Below, in pieces: positions 13,958 through 21,646 of a DNA stretch of 26,765 nucleotides (positions are counted from its first letter, which is position 1; each line of letters starts with the position of its first letter). The stretch lies in the NCBI GenBank assembly GCA_030705745.1, contig JAUZPT010000004.1, positions 1-26,765 on the forward strand. Reading direction: 5' to 3'. Both the position numbers and the translations under genes were made by a program. The notes under the pieces were generated by a model. That model was not told the origin of the DNA and searched no databases. It saw nothing but the letters and a program-made list of their open reading frames with translations. This DNA is from Bacillota bacterium (GTDB lineage Bacteria > Bacillota > Bacilli > Bacillales > Cytobacillaceae).

Positions 13958-14431
13958 TTAATGGTTTTGAGGTTTTACGCCTTCAGGATACCAAACGAGA
14001 GGATTTTCACCACGGTCACGATCAACTTCATAATTGACGCTAGTGAAGCCCATTTTGTTCCAAAATTCAGACGAGTTAACACGGGGATTCGTTTTGATCG
14101 GGAGCCCAAAATTTTGTGCGAATTGCACGAGTGCCTTGCCGAAACCTTTACCTTGATAATCGGGAAGAACTTCCAATTTCCAAAGCTCCAAATAATCCTG
14201 TGGAGGATAAAAATATCGATCAGATTTCGAATCGACTTCATATAAGCTCATTCGGGCAACAAGTTTATCCCCGAAATAGATTCCGTAAAAAGGTGAATCA
14301 CTGTCGTCCTCTACAATATTTGCTTCCAAATCTTCCAGCATGGACAGTTCTTGAATGCCATATTCCTTGAACTTTTTAAATTCTTCGAGCGTCTTAAAAT
14401 TCACTTTTAACTTTCTAACTTTGATTGACAT
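13958..14431 (-). CDS. ylbP: GNAT-family N-acetyltransferase YlbP
   Basis: This 157-residue protein has the GNAT fold. The acetyl-CoA-binding motif A appears as LEVLPDYQGKGFGKALVQFA (about residues 91–110) with the Q-x-x-G-x-G core. The preceding strand is YGIYFGDKLVARMSLYEV (about 49–66). Near the end FWNKMGFTSVNYE is the usual motif B. The substrate, an amine on a small molecule or protein, is unknown; B. subtilis YlbP is a predicted acetyltransferase without an assigned target. The start ATG 14431 has AAGGGGGG upstream on the minus strand. It is convergent with ylbO and divergent from the acyl-CoA carboxylase operon, as a single-gene unit. Confidence 0.9.
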   Translation of the reverse strand: MSIKVRKLKVNFKTLEEFKKFKEYGIQELSMLEDLEANIVEDDSDSPFYGIYFGDKLVARMSLYEVDSKSDRYFYPPQDYLELWKLEVLPDYQGKGFGKALVQFAQNFGLPIKTNPRVNSSEFWNKMGFTSVNYEVDRDRGENPLVWYPEGVKPQNH

Positions 14432-14579
14432 GAAAAACCCCCCTTAAAATGCTCCTCTTCTTTAAACTCTATATCGCAGAGGAAGATACGATGACATAAT
14501 AAATAAAAAAGATTTGATATTTTCACACTATATTGATTTCATTATATAACAGTTTTACAAAAAATTCTGCCTCCAACTT

Positions 14580-14594
14580 CCGAAACCGTTTTCA
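14580..14594 (+). promoter_or_regulatory. cre-like site upstream of the acyl-CoA carboxylase operon
   Basis: CCGAAACCGTTTTCA agrees with the catabolite-responsive element WTGAAARCGYTTWCW at 12 of 15 positions, with the central CG and the whole right half intact. It ends 14 nt upstream of the -35 of the promoter at 14609. Binding by CcpA is inferred from the motif only. Confidence 0.45.
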
Positions 14595-14608
14595 AAATTT
14601 GCAGGAAA

Positions 14609-14636
14609 TTGACGGAAACTTGTAGAAACATACTAT
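14609..14636 (+). promoter_or_regulatory. SigA promoter of the acyl-CoA carboxylase operon
   Basis: TTGACG (14609–14614), a 16-nt spacer and TACTAT (14631–14636) make a good SigA promoter about 37 nt before the first start codon. Confidence 0.65.
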
Positions 14637-14672
14637 ATTGGGGAGCTATAGGGATAAGAAAGGGGTAGAAAT

Positions 14673-16013
14673 GTGCAAAAGATCTTAATTGCCAATAGGG
14701 GAGAAATTGCATTACGGATCATTAAGACTTGCCGGGAGATGGGAATTGAAACCGTAGCGGTTTATTCCGATGCTGATAAAGATATGCCTTTTGTGAAAGC
14801 AGCAACAAAAGCGATTCGAATTGGCGAGGCACCGGTCAATAAATCGTATCTTCTCACGGAAGCAATTATTGAAGCTGCAAGGAGTGAGAAGGTAGATGCC
14901 ATCCATCCGGGCTATGGATTTTTATCAGAAAACGCGGTTTTTGCGGAATTGGTAGAGCGTGAAGGGATGAAATTTATTGGCCCAACCGCGAAAACCATTG
15001 AAATGATGGGGGATAAGATTGTCTCGAGACAAACCATGGAAAAAGCCGGGGTACCAGTTGTACCTGGAAGTGGAACTGGTCTCCAATCCATGGAGGAAGC
15101 CATCCATCTGGCTGATTCAATCGGCTATCCAGTTATGCTGAAGGCCAGCAGTGGCGGAGGCGGTATTGGAATGGTGCGCTGTGAAAATGAACAAGCGCTC
15201 GTTAAGGCGTTCGACTCGACGAAAGCGCGTGCCAAGGCCTATTTTGGCTCTGACGCAGTGTTTCTGGAAAAATTCATTTCCGACAGCAGACATGTTGAAG
15301 TCCAAATATTTGGAGATGTACACGGTAATCTCGTGCATTTATTTGAACGTGATTGTTCGATTCAACGGAGGCATCAAAAGGTAGTCGAGGAAACGCCATC
15401 ACCATTTCTTTCGGAGAATGCTAAAGTAAAAATGTATGAAACGGCCCTTTTAGCTGCCAATGCAGTCGGATATATAAATGCAGGGACGATTGAATTTATC
15501 GTCGATGAACACGAAAATTTTTATTTTTTGGAAATGAATACTCGTTTGCAGGTGGAACATCCGGTAACAGAACAAATTACAGGATTGGACTTGGTCAAGT
15601 GGCAAATTCTTGTTGCTCGCGGAGAAAAACTGCCGCTGCTTCAGGATGAAATCAAACGGCAGGGGCACGCCATCGAATTCCGTCTGTATGCAGAGGATCC
15701 GGTACGTTTTTTGCCGTCCCCCGGCAAAATAACTGAATGGAAATGGACGGATGGACAAGGTGTTCGAATTGATAACGGTTATGAAGAGGGAAATACGGTT
15801 ACACCATTTTATGATCCAATGATTGCCAAGTGTATTTTTTTCGGGGAAAACAGGAAAGAGTCTTTGTCACGCGCAGATGCCTTTTTCAGAGGATTGAAAA
15901 TTGACGGCATCAAGACGAATGCCCAGCTTTTTAAGGAAATTATTGTAGACGAAGAATTCCAGAAGGGCGATTACACGACAAACTTTTTATCAAAAACAAA
16001 CGTGAAAAATTAA
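14673..16013 (+). CDS. Biotin carboxylase subunit of an acyl-CoA carboxylase
   Basis: This 446-residue protein is a complete AccC-type biotin carboxylase: it uses ATP and bicarbonate to carboxylate biotin on the carrier protein. It starts QKILIANRGEIALRIIKTCR, and AIHPGYGFLSEN is near residues 75–86. The ATP-grasp domain has the glycine loop SSGGGGIGM (about 160–168), HQKVVEETPSP near 235–245 and the catalytic EMNTRLQVEHPVTE (about 287–300). The loop reads GGGGIGM where E. coli AccC has GGGGRGM, as in the Bacillus YngH type. GTG 14673 follows AAAGGGG. It is the first of three genes ending at 17824. It is probably separate from the housekeeping acetyl-CoA carboxylase, because the carrier and carboxyltransferase beside it are of the acyl-CoA type. 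Confidence 0.93.
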   Translation: MQKILIANRGEIALRIIKTCREMGIETVAVYSDADKDMPFVKAATKAIRIGEAPVNKSYLLTEAIIEAARSEKVDAIHPGYGFLSENAVFAELVEREGMKFIGPTAKTIEMMGDKIVSRQTMEKAGVPVVPGSGTGLQSMEEAIHLADSIGYPVMLKASSGGGGIGMVRCENEQALVKAFDSTKARAKAYFGSDAVFLEKFISDSRHVEVQIFGDVHGNLVHLFERDCSIQRRHQKVVEETPSPFLSENAKVKMYETALLAANAVGYINAGTIEFIVDEHENFYFLEMNTRLQVEHPVTEQITGLDLVKWQILVARGEKLPLLQDEIKRQGHAIEFRLYAEDPVRFLPSPGKITEWKWTDGQGVRIDNGYEEGNTVTPFYDPMIAKCIFFGENRKESLSRADAFFRGLKIDGIKTNAQLFKEIIVDEEFQKGDYTTNFLSKTNVKN

Positions 16014-16028
16014 TAGGAGGAAATGAAC

Positions 16029-16241
16029 ATGAAAGAAATTATTTCAACAATGGCGGGTACGGTTTTGAATGTATTAGTTTCAGAGGGTGACGATGTGGCA
16101 ATCGGGCAGGAAGTGATCGTGCTAGAGTCAATGAAAATGGAAATTCCGATTGAAAGCACAGACGAAGGGTCCGTAAAAGAATTAAAGGTCAATATTGGCG
16201 ATTTTGTCAATGAAGGCGACGTTTTAGTTGTTCTTGAGTAG
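16029..16241 (+). CDS. Short biotin carboxyl carrier protein
   Basis: This 70-residue protein is just a biotinyl domain. Lys36 in ESMKMEIPIE is the biotin attachment site, and the flanking β-strands (ISTMAGTVLNVLVSEGD before, GDFVNEGDVLVVLE after) give the usual symmetric barrel. It lacks the long N-terminal half of AccB, like B. subtilis YngHB. It carries the carboxyl group between the biotin carboxylase encoded upstream and the carboxyltransferase encoded downstream. The start is ATG 16029, with 8 nt to AGGAGG (16015–16020); the ATG at 16023 is only two nt from that SD. The gap to the upstream gene is 15 nt and to the downstream gene 38 nt, so all three are one operon. Confidence 0.92.
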   Translation: MKEIISTMAGTVLNVLVSEGDDVAIGQEVIVLESMKMEIPIESTDEGSVKELKVNIGDFVNEGDVLVVLE

Positions 16242-16279
16242 AGATAATGATGATGTGATAATAAAACAGGAGGAGGGAA

Positions 16280-17824
16280 ATGATGGCTAACAATCATCCT
16301 ATCAATGAAAAGCTTTTCGAAAACCGCAAAGTGGTGGAAGCGGGGGGGCATGCAAAGTATCACGAAAAGCAAAAAGAACATAATAAGTTATTTGTCCGGG
16401 AGCGTCTTTCTCTTCTATTTGATGAAGGGAAATATGAAGAGGACGGAAAGTTTGCGAATGTCCAAGCAAAGGATTTACCTGCTGATGGTGTTGTAACTGC
16501 CATTGGGAAAGTGAATGGACAAAACGTCTGTGTCATGGCGAATGATTCTACCGTAAAGGCGGGCTCATGGGGAGCAAGAACGGTTGAAAAAATCATTCGA
16601 ATTCAGGAAGTGGCTGAAAAGCTGAAAGTTCCTCTTTTCTACCTCGTTGATTCTGCTGGCGCAAGAATCACGGATCAGCTTGATATGTTTCCGAATCGAC
16701 GTGGTGCCGGGAAGATTTTTTACAATCAAGTTAAATTTTCAGGGATGATTCCGCAAATCTGCATTCTATTTGGTCCCTCAGCAGCCGGTGGAGCTTATAT
16801 ACCAGCTTTTTGCGACATCGTCATCATGGTTGATAAAAATGCCTCAATGTACCTCGGTTCACCAAGAATGGCTGAGAAAGTAATTGGGGAAAAGGTGACG
16901 CTTGAAGAAATGGGCGGAGCAAGAATGCATTGTTCTGTAAGCGGTTGCGGAGATGTTTTGGCCAATAATGAAGAAGAAGCCATCGAGCTAGCAAAAAACT
17001 ATCTCGGTTATTTCCCCGCTAATTTCAAACAAAAGCCAAGCGTGCTCCAAGGTGTTTCTCCGAAAGAAGGGCGTGCGCTTGAGGAAATCATACCGGTAAA
17101 TCAAAACGCACCTTTTGATATGTATGAGTGCATAGACCGTTTGATCGACGAAGGAAGCTTTTTTGAAATGAAAAAATTATTCGCACCTGAACTGATTACC
17201 GGCTTTGCCAGAATTGATGGAAAAGTGACGGGTATAATTGCTAACCAGCCGAAAGTAAAAGGCGGTGTCCTGTTCGTTGATTCTGCTGACAAAGCTGCTA
17301 AATTTATTCAGCTTTGCGATGCGTTCCATATTCCATTATTGTTTTTGGCCGATGTGCCGGGCTTTATGATCGGAACAAAAGTGGAACGTGCTGGGATTAT
17401 TCGACATGGCGCAAAGTTGATCGCTGCAATGAGTTCCGCGACCGTTCCGAAAATTTCAGTCATTGTTAGAAAGGCATATGGAGCAGGTCTATATGCTATG
17501 GCCGGCCCGGCTTTCGAACCGGATTGCTGCATAGCCTTGCCGACTGCCCAAATTGCTGTCATGGGACCGGAAGCTGCAGTAAATGCAGTTTATTCCAATA
17601 AAATAAATGAAATTGAAGACCCAAAAGAAAAAATAGCCTTTGTACAGGCGAAGCATCAGGAATACAAGGAACATATCGATATTTATAAGCTGGCATCGGA
17701 AATGATTGTTGATGAAATTGTTGCCGCTTCTGAACTTCGTGATGTACTGATTCAAAGATTTGCCTATTATGCAACGAAAGAAATGCCTTTCGGCGAAAGA
17801 AAGCACCCGGTTTACCCGGTCTAA
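16280..17824 (+). CDS. Acyl-CoA carboxyltransferase (PccB/MccB type)
   Basis: This 514-residue single-chain carboxyltransferase has two crotonase-like halves. The N-half carries FYLVDSAGARITDQ (about 117–130), FGPSAAGGAYIPAFCD (about 163–178) and the LGSPRMAEKVIGEKVTLEEMGGA segment (split near 195–217). The C-half carries FLADVPGFMIGTKVE (about 355–369) and RKAYGAGLYAMAGPAF. It transfers carboxyl from biotin to an acyl-CoA such as propionyl-CoA or 3-methylcrotonyl-CoA; the substrate cannot be settled by reading. The absence of an acyl-CoA dehydrogenase, hydratase or lyase in the operon does not favour the leucine route. ATG 16280 follows AGGAGGG; ATG 16283 directly after it is equally possible. 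A strong terminator follows. Confidence 0.92.
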   Translation: MMANNHPINEKLFENRKVVEAGGHAKYHEKQKEHNKLFVRERLSLLFDEGKYEEDGKFANVQAKDLPADGVVTAIGKVNGQNVCVMANDSTVKAGSWGARTVEKIIRIQEVAEKLKVPLFYLVDSAGARITDQLDMFPNRRGAGKIFYNQVKFSGMIPQICILFGPSAAGGAYIPAFCDIVIMVDKNASMYLGSPRMAEKVIGEKVTLEEMGGARMHCSVSGCGDVLANNEEEAIELAKNYLGYFPANFKQKPSVLQGVSPKEGRALEEIIPVNQNAPFDMYECIDRLIDEGSFFEMKKLFAPELITGFARIDGKVTGIIANQPKVKGGVLFVDSADKAAKFIQLCDAFHIPLLFLADVPGFMIGTKVERAGIIRHGAKLIAAMSSATVPKISVIVRKAYGAGLYAMAGPAFEPDCCIALPTAQIAVMGPEAAVNAVYSNKINEIEDPKEKIAFVQAKHQEYKEHIDIYKLASEMIVDEIVAASELRDVLIQRFAYYATKEMPFGERKHPVYPV

Positions 17825-17830
17825 GAAATC

Positions 17831-17872
17831 AATCCCTATTCGAATAAGTTTCGAATAGGGATTCTTATTTTT
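17831..17872 (+). terminator. Intrinsic terminator of the carboxylase operon
   Basis: A perfect 14-bp stem AATCCCTATTCGAA/TTCGAATAGGGATT around TAAGT, followed by CTTATTTTT. Confidence 0.95.
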
Positions 17873-17897
17873 CTGATCTATCATGTCGTGGTTTCTA

Positions 17898-17926
17898 TAC
17901 ACACGTTGATGGAGTTCTGGTAAAAT
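17898..17926 (+). promoter_or_regulatory. Probable promoter of panE
   Basis: TACACA (17898–17903), 17 nt and TAAAAT (17921–17926) preceded by TGG form an extended -10 SigA promoter, just downstream of the preceding terminator. Confidence 0.5.
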
Positions 17927-17958
17927 ATTCATTAAAGAGAACAAAAAGAGGGATTTTT

Positions 17959-18861
17959 ATGAAAATTGGAATTATAGGCGGCGGTTCAATTGGAATGTTA
18001 TTTGCAGCTTTGTTAAGCGATTCTTTTCCAATTGTGCTTTATACCAGAACGGTGATGCAATCCGATGAAATAAATAAAAATGGTATTGTTCTGATACAAA
18101 ATGGAAAAGAGACGAGAAAAAATGTTTCGGCATTACCGATTTTTGATTATCGAGGGACAGAGGACTTGACGTTAATCTCTGTTAAGCAATATCAACTTGA
18201 AGAAATACTGGAAATGCTGCAAAATCCGGATGTTGCAAAAGGGAGCTTGGCATTTCTCCAAAATGGAATGAGCCATCTTAAACTGCTTTCTAACTTGGAT
18301 CATGAAAATATCATTGTTGGCTCGGTAGAACATGGAGCATATCGGGTAAACGCCTTCACTGTTCGACACAACGGAATTGGTGCGACAAGAATGGCTGTTT
18401 TTAAAGGGAACGGTAATTTATTAAGCAATTTTGCCGCTTTTGCTCCACAACAATTTCCGCTTATCCTCGAACATGATTATTATGAAATGCTACTAAAAAA
18501 ATTAATAGCGAATGCGATCATAAATCCTTTGACTGCGCTTCTTGGTGTGGAAAATGGACAATTAATCGAAAATCAGCATTATTTAAACGTTTTTATGGAG
18601 CTATTTGAAGAAATTGCAACAGTATTTAATTTGAAAAATAGGCAGGAATACATAGATCAAGTCGTAGAAATTTGCAGGAAAACGGCAGAAAATCGTTCGT
18701 CCATGTTAAAAGACATAGAAGCGAAGCGAAGGACTGAAGTTGATGCAATTCTTGGTTATATATTGGAAGAAGCGTTAAAACAGGGGAAAAAGGTCCCCTT
18801 GTCACACAGTTTATTCCATTTTGTGAAAGGAAAGGAGATTTTTAGGGAGGGATTCAGTTGA
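17959..18861 (+). CDS. panE: 2-dehydropantoate 2-reductase (ketopantoate reductase, YlbQ)
   Basis: PanE reduces 2-dehydropantoate to pantoate with NADPH, a step of pantothenate and CoA synthesis. The protein has 300 residues. The Rossmann motif GGGSIG is at residues 7–12. The catalytic signature K181-x3-N185-x3-N189 lies in KLIANAIINPLTALLG, with NxxTAL-type ending, matching the KxxxNxxxN of E. coli PanE. FLQNGMSHL near residues 108–116 is the usual substrate/cofactor segment. ATG 17959 has an AAAGAGGGA upstream. The stop overlaps the start of the next gene in TTGA, so the two are translationally coupled. coaD in this window acts later in the same pathway. Confidence 0.93.
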   Translation: MKIGIIGGGSIGMLFAALLSDSFPIVLYTRTVMQSDEINKNGIVLIQNGKETRKNVSALPIFDYRGTEDLTLISVKQYQLEEILEMLQNPDVAKGSLAFLQNGMSHLKLLSNLDHENIIVGSVEHGAYRVNAFTVRHNGIGATRMAVFKGNGNLLSNFAAFAPQQFPLILEHDYYEMLLKKLIANAIINPLTALLGVENGQLIENQHYLNVFMELFEEIATVFNLKNRQEYIDQVVEICRKTAENRSSMLKDIEAKRRTEVDAILGYILEEALKQGKKVPLSHSLFHFVKGKEIFREGFS

Positions 18862-19253
18862 CCACCGTTCTTTCATTTATTTTTACAGCCTTATTTACAG
18901 CACCGATTTTTGGTTACTTAGCTTTATATTTCGTTGTTAGAGTGCTGACCAAAAATAAAAGAAAGTCGATTCATTTTGCTTCCGACTACAGCACTATTTT
19001 ATTTATTGTATGTGTGCATTTTAGTATATTGGTAATATTCGGAAAGTCATTAGTATGGTACATAGTTTTGGCGATGATGGTCATTTCGTCTTTCTTTGTA
19101 TTCCTTCATTGGAAGCTGAAGGGAGAGATTCACTATGGCAGGGTTTTTAAAGGGATTTGGAGATTTCATTTTTTGATCTTTTTCTTTGCATATATCTTTT
19201 TGACGCTTTTCGGTGTTATCGAGGCTGCAATCGGTTATGCAGGATTCTTTTAA
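18858..19253 (+). CDS. DUF3397-like small membrane protein
   Basis: This 131-residue protein has four hydrophobic segments (about residues 3–27, 46–63, 66–84 and 104–128) with short charged connections. It resembles the DUF3397 family found next to panE and bshC in Bacillales. KNKRKSIHFASDY after the first segment is the most distinctive soluble stretch. No transport or catalytic motif is visible, and the function is unknown. The start is TTG 18858, which overlaps the panE stop by four nt, with GGGAGG 7 nt before. Translation coupling suggests that it is made together with PanE, though a working link to pantothenate is only a guess. Confidence 0.82.
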   Translation: MTTVLSFIFTALFTAPIFGYLALYFVVRVLTKNKRKSIHFASDYSTILFIVCVHFSILVIFGKSLVWYIVLAMMVISSFFVFLHWKLKGEIHYGRVFKGIWRFHFLIFFFAYIFLTLFGVIEAAIGYAGFF

Positions 19254-19317
19254 AAAAGGTGTAGGAATAATTTTTAGATTTTTTTGAGCAAAGTTTTTTT
19301 TATAATTCATATGTAAA

Positions 19318-19326
19318 TGCTATACT
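19318..19326 (+). promoter_or_regulatory. Extended -10 promoter of bshC
   Basis: TGCTATACT is a strong extended -10 element 43 nt before the bshC start. The -35 position (around 19298–19303) is T-rich and weak. Confidence 0.45.
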
Positions 19327-19369
19327 CGTATGGAATGAATTTTGGTTGACCAGAAAGGAAGAACATTAA

Positions 19370-21004
19370 ATGGAGATGTTAAATCTCTCTTTACCAGCTA
19401 CGAATCGTTTTGCATCGTGTTATTTGGAACAAACAGAAGATATTCTGCCTTTTTTTCATTATCGTTTTGATCAAACATCAGACTATCATGAAAGATTGTT
19501 GGAATTGAAAGATAGAGTATTTCCGCGAGAAGAAATCGCCGGGCATATCGACACATATATGGCTCGTTTTCCGTCTTCAAAGGCAGTTAAGGATTCTATT
19601 AAGAAATTGAAAGCCGATAATTCAGCTGTAATTATTGGAGGACAACAAGCAGGAATTTTAACTGGTCCACTTTATACAATACATAAAGTAATTTCGATCA
19701 TTAAACTTGCTGAGGAAAAAGAAAAAGAACTTAATATTCCAGTTGTACCCGTTTTTTGGATTGCAGGGGAGGACCATGATTACCAGGAGGTTAATCATGT
19801 TTTTGTTCCGGTTGCACAAAGAGCGGATAAATGGGTTTACCCGGAAAAAGTACTGCAAAAGAGGATGGTTTCCGACATTCCACTCGATAAAGATATTTGC
19901 ATGGAATGGGCGAGGAATTTGATTCGGAATTTCGGTGAAACCGAGCATACAAACAATGTCCTGAATTTCATTGAGAGTGCTGTGGCTCAGTCGCTTAGTT
20001 TCGTCGATTTTTTTGCAACGATTATCATGTCATTATTCAAGGAATACGGCCTTCTTATCATTGACTCAGGAAACGAAGGATTGAGAAATATTGAAAAAAA
20101 TATATTCTCAAGACAAATTGAGCATCAAGCTGCCATTACTTATGCAGTGTTGGAACAGCAGAAGGAAATCAGGGAAAAGGGTTTCTCGCTTGCGATAGAT
20201 ATGGACGAAAGAGCGGCAAACCTTTTTTACTATGACAAGCAGTTGAATGAACGAATATTATTGGAATTCGATCGCAATCAAGATCGCTTTACTGGAAAAA
20301 ATGGATCTTTGTCCTTTTCGACAGAACAGTTATTGGAGATTGCTGCCAATCATCCTGAAAAACTAAGCAATAATGTAGTGACGAGACCGTTGACGCAGGA
20401 TTGGCTATTCCCCACGCTAGCATTTATTGCAGGACCAGGCGAGATTGCATATTGGGCGGAACTGAAGCAGGCTTTTGAGCATTTTGACATCAAAATGCCG
20501 CCAATTGTGCCAAGGTTAAATATCACCCTGCTGGACCGTTCAATTGAGACGGAATTAAAAGATTTGAATTTGCCAGTTGAAAAGGTTCTTGCTCGTGGCG
20601 TAACAGAAGAAAAGGAACAATTTCTTGATTCAATAAAAGACAAGGAAGCCGAACAGTTATTTTCGTCTATTAAAGACCAATTAATTGAACAATACCGTCT
20701 CCTTGAGGAAAAAACGAAACAAATTGATAGCGGGCTGCTTCCGCTTTTAAGCAAGAATGAATCGATACTGTTAAAGCAAATCGAATTTATGGAATCAAGG
20801 ATTGAAGATTCGGTGAAAAATAAGCACGAGGTTATCCTAAAGAAATTCTCTCGCACTGAACTTGCTCTAAGGCCTGAAGGATCGCCACAAGAGCGGATTT
20901 GGAATGTATTTTCATTTTTCAACAGTTATGGAATGGATTTTATTGATCATCTCATGAAATTGGACTATGCATTTGACGGGAGCCACAAAGTCATAAAAAA
21001 ATAA
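19370..21004 (+). CDS. bshC: Bacillithiol synthase BshC (cysteine-adding enzyme, YllA)
   Basis: BshC joins cysteine to glucosaminyl-malate, the last step in making bacillithiol, the main low-molecular-weight thiol of many Firmicutes. The protein has 544 residues, the usual length. Family marks are IIGGQQAGILTGPLYTIHK (about residues 88–106), VPVFWIAGEDHDYQEVNHV (about 125–143) and LFPTLAFIAGPGEIAYWAEL (about 345–364). A coiled-coil region (about 420–495; LIEQYRLLEEKTKQID) follows, and the end has RPEGSPQERIWNVFSFFN. The enzyme is cytoplasmic. ATG 19370 follows GAAAGGAAG. It has its own promoter-like site and ends in a terminator, so it is probably transcribed alone. mraZ follows as in B. subtilis. 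Confidence 0.95.
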   Translation: MEMLNLSLPATNRFASCYLEQTEDILPFFHYRFDQTSDYHERLLELKDRVFPREEIAGHIDTYMARFPSSKAVKDSIKKLKADNSAVIIGGQQAGILTGPLYTIHKVISIIKLAEEKEKELNIPVVPVFWIAGEDHDYQEVNHVFVPVAQRADKWVYPEKVLQKRMVSDIPLDKDICMEWARNLIRNFGETEHTNNVLNFIESAVAQSLSFVDFFATIIMSLFKEYGLLIIDSGNEGLRNIEKNIFSRQIEHQAAITYAVLEQQKEIREKGFSLAIDMDERAANLFYYDKQLNERILLEFDRNQDRFTGKNGSLSFSTEQLLEIAANHPEKLSNNVVTRPLTQDWLFPTLAFIAGPGEIAYWAELKQAFEHFDIKMPPIVPRLNITLLDRSIETELKDLNLPVEKVLARGVTEEKEQFLDSIKDKEAEQLFSSIKDQLIEQYRLLEEKTKQIDSGLLPLLSKNESILLKQIEFMESRIEDSVKNKHEVILKKFSRTELALRPEGSPQERIWNVFSFFNSYGMDFIDHLMKLDYAFDGSHKVIKK

Positions 21005-21035
21005 AAATTTCTCCGTAAAGGAGGAATTTTTTTTT
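21004..21035 (+). terminator. Intrinsic terminator after bshC
   Basis: AAAATTTCTCC pairs with GGAGGAATTTT (one G·T) around GTAAA and is followed by TTTTT. It overlaps the bshC stop codon. Confidence 0.88.
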
Positions 21036-21093
21036 CGTCTAAAACGTTCTTTTAACGAAAAAAAGTGGCACTAAAAGAATATTTAAAAAAATT

Positions 21094-21117
21094 GTGGAGG
21101 AAAGTGGAGGATTGTGG
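21094..21117 (+). promoter_or_regulatory. MraZ-binding repeats upstream of mraZ
   Basis: GTGGAGG at 21094 and 21104 and GTGG at 21114 are spaced exactly 10 bp, on one face of the helix. Further GTGG copies lie at 21065 and 21135. MraZ represses its own operon by binding tandem GTGG-type boxes, so these are very likely its operator. Confidence 0.72.
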
Positions 21118-21149
21118 TACATTTTAAATAGAAAGTGGGGGTAATGGCT

Positions 21150-21581
21150 ATGTTCATGGGTGAGTACCATCATAACATTGATAATAAAGGCCGCTTAATC
21201 GTGCCCTCCAAAGTCCGTGATGGCTTGGGCGAAATGTTCATTATTACCCGTGGTCTGGATCAATGCTTATTTGGTTATCCACTTCCAGAATGGAGTCTTA
21301 TTGAAGATAAGCTTAAGGCATTGCCTCTTACAAAAAAAGATGCACGAGCATTTACCCGATTTTTCTTTTCTGGAGCAGTGGAAAGTGAAATTGACAAACA
21401 AGGAAGAATCAATATTCCTGCACCTCTCCTCCAGTATGCGAAATTAGAAAAAGAATGTGTCATAATAGGCGTTTCCAATCGAATCGAAATATGGAGCAAA
21501 CAGATTTGGGAGGACTATTTTGCAGAGTCTGAAGAATCTTTTGCTGAAATTGCAGAAAATATGATTGGTTTTGATATATAA
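21150..21581 (+). CDS. mraZ: Transcriptional regulator MraZ
   Basis: MraZ is a DNA-binding protein that controls the division and cell-wall (mra/dcw) operon. At 143 residues it has the usual length, with two AbrB-like swapped-hairpin repeats: [17 protein letters not shown] (about 8–24) and [17 protein letters not shown] (about 80–96). [12 protein letters not shown] (about 33–44) is also conserved. MraZ forms rings of several subunits on repeated boxes, and such boxes lie directly upstream. The start ATG 21150 (MFMGEYHH) fits the family and lies 8 nt after GGGGG; ATG 21144 and GTG 21135 are less suitable. rsmH follows after 65 nt in the same direction. Confidence 0.95.
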   Translation: MFMGEYHHNIDNKGRLIVPSKVRDGLGEMFIITRGLDQCLFGYPLPEWSLIEDKLKALPLTKKDARAFTRFFFSGAVESEIDKQGRINIPAPLLQYAKLEKECVIIGVSNRIEIWSKQIWEDYFAESEESFAEIAENMIGFDI

Positions 21582-21646
21582 TGGGAATACTATATTGATA
21601 TAATTCTGTAGTACCCCCGATCGATTGGAAAGGTGGAAATTTTTTG

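Noticed and set aside
20350..20922. 190-codon minus-strand ORF inside bshC
   Set aside because: A serine-rich shadow of the bshC coding strand without a start signal.
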